From Paraphysomonas bandaiensis (taxonomy: Eukaryota > Chrysophyceae): a stretch of 64,000 nt of DNA. A program made the translations under genes and the position numbers. How positions within the stretch are numbered: the stretch's first letter is position 1; the number at the start of each line of letters is the position of its first letter. The stretch is from NCBI GenBank assembly GCA_965644295.1, contig CBFFRP010000036.1, forward strand, positions 78,050 to 142,049, written 5' to 3'. Shown here in pieces: positions 33,733-46,700 of the stretch. Below the pieces are notes generated by a model. It made no database searches. It saw only the letters and a list, made by a program, of their open reading frames with translations, and was not told the DNA's origin.

Positions 33733-34791
33733 TATGAGGGAAGAGTAATCTACAGGAGAGATATATGAGTTAGTGTATAGAGTTATAGTGATGATAGTGT
33801 AGATAGATAGATGGGTACATGAGACGTGTATGGAATGAGCATAGTGACACTGGATGAATAGGCTACTGTATATATGAGAGTTACACTGTGTATGATGAGG
33901 TAAGAGAGAGGGAAGTAGTGGTGAGTTAAGGTAAGTGGAAGAGAATTATTGAAGCATTCCTTATATATGACTGATAGTGTTATGTATGCGGTATGCAGCA
34001 TATGGTGTAGAGATGTACTGTATGTAGAGGGGCCATATGATGTACTGCTGTATACGGTATATATATACAGAGTACATGTATATGGACATCTTCTATATGA
34101 GTGTGTATGGACCAGTCGATGGCATAACGTACACCAGTACACTACGAATAATCATATATACGGCAGAACTCATAGACGACTGTACTGGCTACGAGAAATA
34201 GGTCCCTATGCAAAAAATAGGTACCAGAATTTTATGTATGCATCAGCTGACGGTATACCACAGTGCACCATCGTATGTATATGTGGCATATAGAGAATGT
34301 CTTGATTTTTGGTATTTTTTGAGGGAAGAAAAATATTCAAAAACTAGTACTTTCTGTACAAAAACTAGTATTTATAGCTATATTTCATGTCTAGATTTTT
34401 ATGTTTGTTGAAGTTCGATATTGGATGATGAAAGTTTATTTTTGTGACGTTAGTATTTAGGTTGATGTACTCTCGCCCGTCTTTACGTGCATATTCATAT
34501 GTAGGATAGTCCATATGATAGATCCATATATTGGCAGTACATAGGCAGAGTGTTAAGGTATAGATATCAATGAGCAGAGTGTTAAGGTAACTTATAGATA
34601 TCAGTGACATCAAGTGAAACTACATGACACTTTAAGACTAACCCTTCTCCCCATTATATCGTGTATCAAAGACTGTATATAGAACTCTATCAGTATATAC
34701 ATAAAGACTCAGACATGCTTATATACAGTTACTTCTAGTTACTTTCATACACCATTTACGGATAGAACAAGCAAGTAAAGATATACGCATA
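33733..34791. other. Intergenic, TA/GTA-rich
   Basis: Open frames here are read-throughs of simple TATG/TATA-rich sequence. The 3' part is presumably the promoter of the second giant gene. Confidence 0.55.
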
Positions 34792-37700
34792 ATGTGTTTA
34801 CGCTTCTATACATATATTATTACTTGGAGTTTATTGAAATCTGTCGTTTGTAATACAGAAGAGGGTAACAAGCACTTAAAGTGTGTACCTGGATCAGAGG
34901 AGTGCTGTAATTATCAAGGTGTATGTAATTCGGATGGGACAGTGTGTGAATGTTATGATCAGGAGCACTTCTGGGCGTCTGATATGTGCTCCACCTGGCA
35001 CACAGGCCCCCAGTTAAACCATGGCCAATATTGTGTTCCAAATACCAGAAATTATTACTGTAGTTTTAAGGGTATCTGTAATTCAGAGGGCACCGCTTGC
35101 GTTTGCGACGATCCGATGAACAGATTTTCTTCTGAGCGCTGTGCAATATGGCATGATGTGTCTGAAGGTATGGATATTACTTGTTCCACTGAGTCTAGGT
35201 TGTATTGTTCCAACGCGGGCCATTGCAATCCTACCAATGGGAAGTGTGTTTGTGATGATCCAGACCATGCTTGGTCCTCCGAGAGGTGTGCAATATGGCA
35301 CCCCGGACCAGAACTCGCAGAAGGTCTTTTCTGTACCCCTCTCGAGAACAATTACTACTGCGGTCATGTCGGTACTTGCGCCGCCGATGGCCTTTCGTGT
35401 AATTGTGTAGACCATCATCACAGGTTGGTGACTTTTCATTGTGTAAACAGAGTGTTAGCTGTAAATACTTGGGTGGCAGATTTGTATGTACTTTTGTGTC
35501 ATTAATTGTGATCATCTTTACCTGACATTTGTTTCAGACGATCGTACGAACGGTGTAGAATATGGCACAGTCCTAACCCAGTTGAGTGCATTTATAGTGG
35601 TTCAATGATATTGAATAATGCATTCACACCCAACCAAGAAATGCTGTCAGTGGACCCGACTGTTGTTTCGCTGGGCTCGACACCATCTCCAGCGGGAATG
35701 GTCGGTTCGACCACGCCCCCAACTCCAACAGTGGGTGGCACACCATCCCCAAGCGATGTACCGACTGCTCGCCCAGAGTCAGCTCCTAAACCAGCTCCTG
35801 AACCTGCTCCATCTTCATCAGAGCCGCCGTTGTTTGAAACCACACTTCCGCCGACTCTGGTCCCTACTATTTCCTTATTTACGACATTACCCACAGCACA
35901 CATAGCGACTTATAAACCGTCAATGTCGCAACCACCTGCTACACCACCAGTAGTAGGTGAATCAAGTGCTCCCACATCAAACATTGTTTCCAATGCTCCA
36001 TCATTGGTTCCCACGGCTGTAGCTGCAAGTGCAACTCCAACTACGCCACCGAGAATAGCAGATGAAATGAATACCCCGACTACTGCACCCGCTGCTATTG
36101 AAACATATTTTCCCACGGAATTTCCTACTGTTAGTCTAGATACTCGCACTCCAACAATATCACCAGCATTTTTCTCTCCAACGGCATCTCCTACCTTAAT
36201 TGGATTAACCAACGACCCGACTATGCTTCCTACTTCTGAAGTCGTCACGAGTACTCCTACCGTGCAACCTACAATAGAGGATGATATTGGTACTCCATCA
36301 GTCGTACCTACAATAGAGGATGATAGTGGTGCTCCAAGCGCGAATCCAACATTGGAGGGAGTAAATACCCACCCGACGATGTTACCTACTTCTGATGCCA
36401 TCACTAGTATTCCTACAATGCAACCTACAGTGGAGGATGATACTGGTGCTCCTAGCGCGAATCCAACATTGGAGGAAGTAACTACTCACCCGACGATGTT
36501 ACCTACTTCTCAGGTCGTCACGAGTGTTCCCACTGTGCAACCTACAATAGATGGTGATATTGGTACTCCGTCAGTCGTACCTACAATAGAGGATGATAGT
36601 GGTGCTCCAAGCGCGAATCCAACATTGGAGAGAGTAACTACTCACCCGACGATGTTACCTACTTCTGATTCAATCACTAGTATTCCTACCGTGAAACCTA
36701 CAGCGGAGGATGATAATGATACTCCAAGCGCGAATCCAACACTGGAGGAAGTAACTACTCCCCCGACGATGTTACCTACTTCTCAAGTCGTCACTAGTAC
36801 TCCTACCGTGCAACCTACAATAGATGGTGATACTGGTACTCCGTCAGTCGTACCTACAATAGAGGATGATAGTGGTGCTCCAAGCGCGAATCCAACATTG
36901 GAGGGAGTAAATACCCACCCGACGATGTTACCTACTTCTGATGCCATCACTAGTATTCCTACAATGCAACCTACAGTGGAGGATGATAATGGTACTCCAA
37001 GCGCGAATCCAACACTGGAGGAAGTAACTACTCACCCGATGATGTTACCTACTTCTGATGCCATCACGAGTGTTCCCACTGTGCAACCTACAATAGATGG
37101 TGATATTGGTACTCCATCAGTCGTACCTACAATAGAGGATGATAGTGGTGCTCCAAGCGCGAATCCAACATTGGAGGGAGTAAATACTCCCCCGACGATA
37201 TTACCTACTTCTGATGCCATCACTAGTATTCCTACAATGCAACCTACAGCGGAGGATGATACTGGTGCTCCTAGCGCGAATCCAACATTGGAGGGAGTAA
37301 CTACTCCCCCGACGATGTTACCTACTTCTCAGGTCGTCACGAGTGTTCCCACTGTGCAACCTACAATAAATGGTGATACTTGTACTCCGTCAGTCGAACC
37401 TACAATAGAGGATGATAGAGGTGCTCCAAGCGCGAATCCAACATTGGAGGGAGTAAGTAATGATCCAACGATGTTACCTACTTCTGATGCCATCACTAGT
37501 GTTCCCACTGTGCAACCTACAATAGATGGTGATATTGGTACTCCGTCAGTCGTACCTACAATAGAGGATGATAGTGGTGCTCCAAGCGCGAATCCAACAT
37601 TGGAGAGAGTAACTACTCACCCGACGATGTTACCTACTTCTGATGCCATCACTAGTATTCCTACAATGCAACCTACAGTGGAGGATGATAATGATACTCC

Positions 37701-40700
37701 AAGCGCGAATCCAACACTGGAGGAAGTAACTACTCCCCTGACGATGTTACCTACTTCTCAAGTCGTCACTAGTACTCCTACCGTGCAACCTACAATAGAT
37801 GGTGATACTGGTACTCCGTCAGTCGTACCTACAATAGAGGATGATAGTGGTGCTCCAAGCGCGAATCCAACATTGGAGGGAGTAAATACCCACCCGACGA
37901 TGTTACCTACTTCTGATTCAATCACTAGTATTCCTACCGTGAAACCTACAGTGGAGGATGATAATGATACTCCAAGCGCGAATCCAACACTGGAGGAAGT
38001 AACTACTCCCCCGACGATGTTACCTACTTCTCAGGTCGTCACGAGTGTTCCCACTGTGCAACCTACAATAGATGGTGATACTGGTACTCCGTCAGTCGTA
38101 CCTACAATAGAGGATGATAGTGGTGCTCCAAGCGCGAATCCAACATTGGAGGGAGTAAGTAATGATCCAACGATGTTACCTACTTCTGAGGTCGCCACGA
38201 GTATTCCTTCTATGATACCTTCTGTCCAGGGCACTGGGCATATTGATACTGTGCAACCCACGGTAGAGGACGAGACAAGGACTCCCACCGTAGTTCCTGT
38301 AATTGTTAGCGATACGATTTCTCCAACTCTATCGCCGATTGATCTCGATGTTACACATGTCCCCTCTGCTGTACCAATGATATCTAATGACGGAGATTCG
38401 CCGACAATTTTCCCCTCTGTTTATAATGTGCATACTTCAGAGCCGACACTTTTTTCTTTTCAAGATTCACAGTTTCTGCAGTCTCTCAGTGGAGAATATG
38501 ACTTGTATGTTACTTATGTAACCAAATCTGATTTTGATTTAGAGAGTATGGAAGAATCATGGCGCTATTTTGCTGATAATCTACTTGACATTCCCTTTGA
38601 TGTTGATTATTATGAGCTTGCGTTACGAGGAGTCGTTTATTACCCTGAAGATGGGACGTACAACACACTCGAAGCATCTTGTCCGGACTCTTTAACCTCG
38701 AATATGATTGTATCCATGATATCACAAAGAGGAGATATTTCGCGGCAATGTGGCGGAAGTGTCTGGAATGTTATTGATGGAATACTTTGTATCAATTGCA
38801 CATTGAATTCTACCTGTGTTGAGTATCAGGAAAATATGTTCTCCGTTGCTCCTGCAAGTAGGTGCGTTTCTGAAGGAAGTGCGGTTGCCTTGTATGGCTA
38901 TGCGTTTGGTGCAAATATTCATCAAGTTGTCCCACCCACAGTACCGCAGATTCAGGACATTGAGTTAGTTGAGTCTCGAAATTCAATGCTTCGTATTGGT
39001 GTGCATGTCAACACTACAGAACTCGGGGGTACACTTTATTGTGGAGCATTCTCACCCGGCTACTTACCGTCAAGCCCAGAAGAAATTGCGTCACAGGGAA
39101 ATAGTGCTTGGTCGCCATCTATACGTGACACCAATGCATTCTCTACAGTGATTACTGTCGATATCAGAGGGCTTCCTGCCAACACATATTTTGATGTGTA
39201 CTGTACGGCAGAAGATTCATTGGGAAATTTTTTAAGTAGTGAAGACTTTTTATTGTTAGCTGCCTCAACTGAGTGTTGTCACAGCATTTTAGTCCGCCAA
39301 CCACCTTATGCGCTTTCGAATTTTGAATCTTACACGGGCTTAACATTTAGAGAATTGCAAAAGCTCTCATTTGTATTGTCAGTTTCCAATTCTCCAGCAA
39401 CTCATGTAGCTGTGCGTCCTTATACCACTAATACATCTATTGTATTTTACCCCTCAGTTGTATATTTTTCTGCTAGTGCCAATGTGAAATCGGCATCGTT
39501 TCTTATGTATGGAGCAATTGGTGAACAGAAAGTGTTGTTCAGTATTGAGGGTGAGAATGCCACGCAGTATTCACCTATCAACGAAGTTATTGTTGAAGTC
39601 GTTAACAATGACACTTCTCCTATGGGTTTTGTAAAAGTAGAAGGTGCTGTATTTTCCGAAGATGGGACAGCGATGTTCATATATTTCGACAAGTCCACTG
39701 ATAAAGGGCAAAGTTACTCGGAAAATGTACTTTTTCAGAGCTGGCAATGTAGTATTCTTTTCAATTTCAGTGCAGCGCATTCTTCCTCTTGCGCTTGGGT
39801 CAATGATACCACAGTTCGGGTATTGCTCTCTGTTGAGCCCAATGGCGTCGAAATGATTGAAGGTGAAAGTGTACAACTAATTGGCGATCGCGTGAAGCTA
39901 CTGTGCGTCATTGCACAGTGCAGTAGTTATCCCTTCTCACCGTCTTCAGAGACCGTAGTCACTTATCCAGACAAATTTCATCGTCCGCATCCTATAATCC
40001 TCGTTCCTTCGGCGATTAATATTGGAGACGAACTTACTATAGATATATCACTTTCTTATGGTGCTTTAGGTAGACCTTGGGGTGTTGTCTTGTGGAGAGT
40101 AACTTCCAGTGATGGTAGTAATTGCTCGCAAATAGAAGGAATTCTCAACGCCGCTACCGCGTATGCGCCTATTATAATTCCACCCTACCTTCTTCATAGT
40201 ACAACTTATTTTTTCAGTTTAGGCATCAGGAATTTCATGCAGGGTTCAGATTATGAACCTATATTTCGCACTGCTCAGGTTACAGTGCAACCATTTGACC
40301 CGGTTGTAGTATCTATTGTGCTGGCCGCCCCAGAACTGTTATATGCCAGCTATTTGCAGAATATTGATGTTTCCTCGTTTCTTGTTTTATCATTTCATGA
40401 CAATGTATCTATCACGAAAACGGAGCTCTTTGGTACTGGGACGCCGAACTATGACATTAAATTTTATGAAAATTTAGTGTTTCAACCGTTAATCGCATCA
40501 ACTTCAAGAAATCCCTCCCGATTGGTCGTTCCACAGAAGGTGTTGAGACCTCTCAATACGTATCATGCGCATTTCGAGATGACCTCTCCGAACCAGTTAC
40601 ATAGTGCATCATCCTATCTTAAAATATTTGTGGAACGTGGACATGTTGAGGCGAAAATATCTGGCGGCTTTGATGTTAAGCTCAATGTACATTCTAGACT

Positions 40701-43700
40701 TGTTCTTAATGCATCACTATCGTATGAAGAAAGTGGACAGAATCTGAGATATGAATGGGAATGTAGAGTTAGGTCATTGGCGAATTACAATGATATCTGT
40801 GACGATTTTTTTTCCAGCCAATATACATCAGCATCTAGATATGATAGCGTTGTAGTTTTCTCTGGCGGTGTACTACCTCCTGCGGTGACATATCAGTTTT
40901 ATGTAACTGTTACAACAGCTGACGAAAGAAGTGATACGACCAGTGTCTATGTCACTCTGGTTGAGTATGAGAATTCAACGCTGCCGTTGCCGAATACTTT
41001 TGTGAGTACATCTGAGTCGAAGTTAACTTTGAGTGGTACAGTTTACTCTTCTGAAAATTCAGTGTTGGCATTTTGGTCCGGCGAGAACGTATACGATTTA
41101 AATATTGAGAATATAAGCCTAACTCCTACTCAAAGTGTATTTACTTCTACCCAATCTCGTACCGGTATTGACTTCGCCTATGCAGCCTATCTACAACATT
41201 TTAACAGTGAGCTCCCGTTTGTATTCCGTTTGACGGTAGTGGATACCACAACTTCAAGCGATGTGTACTCAAGCATTTCGTTCACTAGAAATGCGGCGCC
41301 TTCTGGAGGGAAGTTTATTGTTTTACCTGAAGTCGGAATTTCTTTATCTACTACATTTGAATTCAGCGCTATTTATTGGAGTGACATGGAAGGAAATTAT
41401 CCACTCACTTATCAGTTTAGTTATCAGCGGACAGAGGAAGAGATTTCTCTGTCTGTGGCCTCCTTCAGTGTATTTCCTCATCAACACACGGAGCTATATC
41501 CGGGTTTATCATCAGCAAGCTATATCATTTCATGTAGAGTTATAGTATCCGACTCCTTGTCGGCGCCAGTAGATGCCATTACTTATGTCCAATCACACCC
41601 AGGTGGGACTATCACTGATATTAATGTGACTAAATTGGAGGGTGATTTAGCAACACTATCCGCAAATTTTAGAAGCAGTGATATTCTCCGCGTTGTGCAG
41701 CGCACTGCAGTAATTATGAACTCACAGAACTGCAGTAAATCTCCGAACTGTTCTTTTTTGAATAGGTATGACTGCTATCGTTGGAAAGATACATGTGGAC
41801 CATGCATCAAAGGCTTTACGGGAATCTCTGGGCCATCTAACTCAAGATGCTATGATGAGAAAAGTACCAATGTTTCAGTTGCTATATCCGGCAGTTTGAG
41901 TTGCATTTCGAATTGGGATTGTGTCCTTGGTAATTGTGACAATAACAAGTGTTCAGTACCACATAAATCATGCCCCGGATCTGCCGTTGATAATATTTGT
42001 TCTGGCAACGGGGTGTGTACATTCTATTCGTCCTTGGGTGAAGTGCTTGCAGATTGTCTGGAGACCAACAGTAATTGTTACGCAAGCTGTGACTGTTTTT
42101 CAGGTTATGGCGGCCATGACTGCAGCTTGAGTTACCATGATGTTGTCGCTAGAGAGAAAGTACGAGGAGTACTTTGTGATGCATTGTATATGTCCACTAC
42201 CTATACAGATTATTCTAGCGAAATGCTGGAACAAATTGCTGAGACAGTTGAGATACTGTATAACCCTAACGAGCTTGTGTCTGATGAAAGTCGAATTATT
42301 TGTTCAACTCTATTACCAGTTGTGTCTGACTTGTTAGATTCTGAATATTTATCAGGTGCAGCATTGAGCACGCCGTCCGATGCTCTCGAATTAGTATCTC
42401 TATTTCTGGGCCCTCGAGTTTATGTCAGTACTGGCGTTGGGTTTGCAGGTCGTTTCGATTCGAGACGAGCACTTACTGTTACAACGGATATAGTTAACTT
42501 GCGTGTTATCTCTCTTGCAGACAGCATTGTTAGTGCGTTACACAGTGATATGGCACCTAGTCAATATCGACAGGATGTATTTTCGGATATGGTTCGATTA
42601 TCAGTGCACTACGAAAATCAACTAAACCTTTTAAGAGCTGTTCTAGCACCCCCTATTACACAGAGAGAAGAAGCTTTAGGATATCGTGTCCCATCGTTTT
42701 CTTTGCCTACTAATGGGCTAATGTCTTGTGGATCTCCTAGTACGCATGCTAGGCTGGCTGTTATTCTTTGGGAATATCCGCCTTTCGAGTCGACGGAAGA
42801 AGTAGTGAGCAGTGTGTTACAGTTTTCGTTGCTACCTACACTTGATAACATTGTTACCGAAGAAGAATTGGGATCATATACCATTCAATTAGTCTTCCCG
42901 GCATCAGTAACTTTTAATGGTACGCAGCCAGTGTGTAGAAAATATACCGACTCGATCCCATCGGATAGTGAATGTCACTGCGACATTCTTGAATATTCGT
43001 CCGCAAATTTTACTGTCGAATGTATGAATTTTAGCAATCATTGCCCCTTGAGTGATTATAACCCTAATGGAGCTGCTGAGTTTGCATTGTCCAGCGAAGA
43101 TTCGATATCTCGTTTCTTAAAGAATTCGAACGGTTATTTAACCACCTCGTATTATGCCGTGAGCACTGATGTTGACGCGCCGGCCCAAGCATTGGGTGAA
43201 ATTCCTTCTGTCATTCCAGACACAAGAGTTGGTATTGTATTCATATGCTTGTTGGCATTTTTTATGGTCCTGGGATTCTTTCTGTTCAGAAAGTGGGACA
43301 AAGATGACGCTCGAGTACTTCTTTATCACAGACAGATGGATTCTGACCCTTCACAATTCAATCTAACATCAGCGTTTGATAACAGAGGTATTGGCATATC
43401 TGGGTTTGAGAATATTTCTTATATGAACACGTCTGGCTCCAATAAAGAGGATGATTCATCAGCAACGCCATCGTTTATGTCAGACGACTGTGAAGCAGAT
43501 ATAGTTGTAATCCCAACTCACCCTATGAATGCACTAGAAAGAGGACTTTCGAATGATAGCCTTGGTAAAACATGGGGACTACAATCATTTGAAGGTGCTT
43601 CGTTATCACCTGCACAGATGCAATCTGTTTTCAGTCCTAAGAATGAATTTTTAGACCCTTCCGTGACGTCGACTTCTTCTGATGCATCCATTGAAGCATC

Positions 43701-46700
43701 CAGGATTACAATTGATACTGGTGGCCTCTCTGACGAGCAGTATCTTGCCGCAGGAGAGTCGATTGTCTCTCAAATGAAAGGGGATTCTCAATGGAGCGGT
43801 TTAGCAGTCACTATTCGGTCTGCGCCTCCATCTCCAAGCGGGTCAAGTGACTTAAATAAGTCAGTGAAGAAGATATCACATTTTTCTTACGATGATGATA
43901 GTGACGATAAAATGTTTTTTGATACAGTGCGACCGTCGTCGATTTCTTCTTGTGCTGATAAATTAGAAGTTCCCCAAGTTAGCATGTTAAAAGATTGTAG
44001 TTCGTGGCAGAAGTTTAAAGACGCTGTACGAAGACACCACCGATGGATTCGAGTTTTTACGTATCCATCTGTGTATCAACCACGACAAATCAGATTTCTT
44101 AGCGCCTGCAGTGATCTGTTGGTATTGATATTTGTCGATGTTACTTTCTACAGTGTGTTTTATCCTGACGACAACACGTGTGAGCACTGGAGCGGAACTT
44201 CCAGAAGTGTTTGCACTGAAACCATGTCAAAGTTTGAGCGTCACCTCCCCATGTGTACGTGGAATGCCGAAAGTGAGAGGTGTTCGCTCCGTTCTCCGGA
44301 CACAACTATTGAGTTTGTTGTTTCTGTGAGCATCGCTCTTATCGTCTTGAGTATAGTTCCAAAGACATTGTTGCGCTATATACTGGAAACGTATTGCCGA
44401 TGTTCCGCACACTACCTTACAATAAATAAACATCGGAAAGATGGTGTATTGGCAGCTGACCCAGACTTGAATACCCATCCTCTGACGTCACTGTCAATGA
44501 CGCAATCTTCTAATAGACTGGCAGCTAATTATAGGCGAGGTGCCCGTGAAGCAAATCAAACTGTTGCTGATACTGTATCTTTCACAAAGAAGTTCGCGGT
44601 TTTATACAAGCGGTATGATGATGTCAGTCCAAGTGTAGAGGCTCGGCGTGCCATTGAAATGACCAGAACGTACCTTCAGCACAGCACGTTACGAATAGCA
44701 GTTCCTTGGAAGAAGTTGGGTGTCTCTGCGGAAAAAATTGCGCGAATAGAATCGATATTTTATCGAATGGGATTAAATCTAGATGGCACCGAGCGCCCGT
44801 TGACGTTACTAGAACGCTGTAAGTATGGTACACAGGCAGATAAATTCATATATAAAATAACGAAGGCTAGAGTGATGGGTAAGAAAATTGGGCAGGAATG
44901 TCTGCTCTATAGGAATGCTGTATTTCAGAATATATACCTAGTACAGTCATTTGTCGCTGAATGTCTTTCTCCTATAAAGCGCTTCGCTGTACAACTCGAA
45001 ATGGGTAAATATGATCAAGCATCCCCGCATCTACTCCCATTTTCGTATTTGCTTGCCTCGTGGTTTTCGGTGTTCCTGTGTTGGGGCTTCATGGCCTACT
45101 GGTCACTTAACTGGGCCTTTACAAACGGCGAAGCAGTTCGCAGCCACTGGGGCCGAGTTCTCATTCTAGTATTTGTGATAGACAGCTTCGTTAATGAAAT
45201 GGCACAGATATACGTTATATACGTCATGTGTCTAAATCGTGTAAAACCTCAGCTGCAGCAGATATATTTTGTTTTGAATGACTTAATATTGACTCGCCAC
45301 GAACTAAGGTCTAGCCGTTTATCTGCCAGATGTGTAAACCTTATTCATCATTTGTCGGGAGCGTGTCGCGCGGCCAGGCAGACTGAACTTGGAACGTTAA
45401 TTGCTGCAGAGCTGCTCATGCACATGGATGACTACGCTCTTGCTATCTGTCGACAACATTCAGGAGCAGTACTTGACAGTCTTTCCTATCTAATTCTAGC
45501 GTGTCCCGTTTACCTCGGCTTCGGTATTGAGTATATAGAGAAAGCTCTGTTGGATCTGTTTTTACCATCGTGTTTTTTTTTATTCGTGGTGATAAACGCC
45601 TTCATGTACAGATTCTCAACAGTTTTACTTGTCTGCTGCTACTTATTTTTTGTGACTTATTTGGTACTGTATGTATATATCATTCCACGCTTGAATAAAA
45701 GTCGGACAACCCCTTCTAAGTACAGTGGTACTAAATACCCTAGTGTTAAGGGCTGGCTCAAGGCACGTGATAAGAGTAGCCACTGGTATGTTCCGCTTCA
45801 TAAAGTTCTCTGGTCAACAATATATCGAAGTCGGCACAAGAAACGCGACCAGATTTTTCAGTGGAGAAATCAAAATATGGCACATTTTAATCAAGGATGG
45901 GTTGATCCTGTGGGTGGTTTATCACAGAGTTTAGATGCGTACCCTTCATTTTCTACTGTCGGGTTCAAGGAATCCAATGAGAAAATTCCTATAGAGTTAC
46001 GGAACTACGAGACAAAGGCTTTGACGTCGTCGAATTCATTCGTTGACGGCTCCCATCAACGCCGTGTGTCTCCAACAAAGGTGGATCGAAGTATGGATAT
46101 CTCATCGTGTACTGATTATTCTCGGAGCGAAACATCTAACATTTTGTCAGGCGCGTCAGATATATTTATGAATGATTCAATAACCCAAACGAAGTCTTTT
46201 GATTTACTTCCGGATATTCCACGAAACAAATCCCGTGTAGCGATTGGAATTCCATTCGGGGATCGCTGGGAGGCTGGGCTCTCTGCAAAGGCTTCAGTGT
46301 TTCAAAGCGAACCAGTCTTGCGTCGGCATATTTCTTTTGTGACATCTGATGTTAGACTGGTTTTAGCACGTGCTGCGAAGATGTTTCATCTAATTGTTGA
46401 TCAAGATTTAGGAGAAGAGACGAAATGTGAAGATGAAGTCCGGGATGTTGCTGATGTATCTCAATTGGCATTGTTAGTGAATTGGCTTTTGAGCACGTTT
46501 CAGCCATGTGGGTATTGCTTAGATCAAGATGAACTGAATGCTATCGTTGGAGATTTTATTCGATACGTCGATTATCACAGTGACAAATTTCCTAGTAGAA
46601 GCATGGATTGTGATAATTTTTGCTTTTGGTTGAAAGAAACACTGGCAGCTATAAAGCTCCGTAGTGAAACTGTAGTGGACGAAGCCAACGACGACGATGT

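Noticed and set aside
33783-34142. 119-codon minus-strand frame
   Set aside because: Low-complexity Tyr/Ser/Thr sequence from a TATA/GTA-rich region.
36200-38220. CRISPR-like regular repeats
   Set aside because: Repeats are in frame with a protein, degenerate and without unique spacers; eukaryotic minisatellite.
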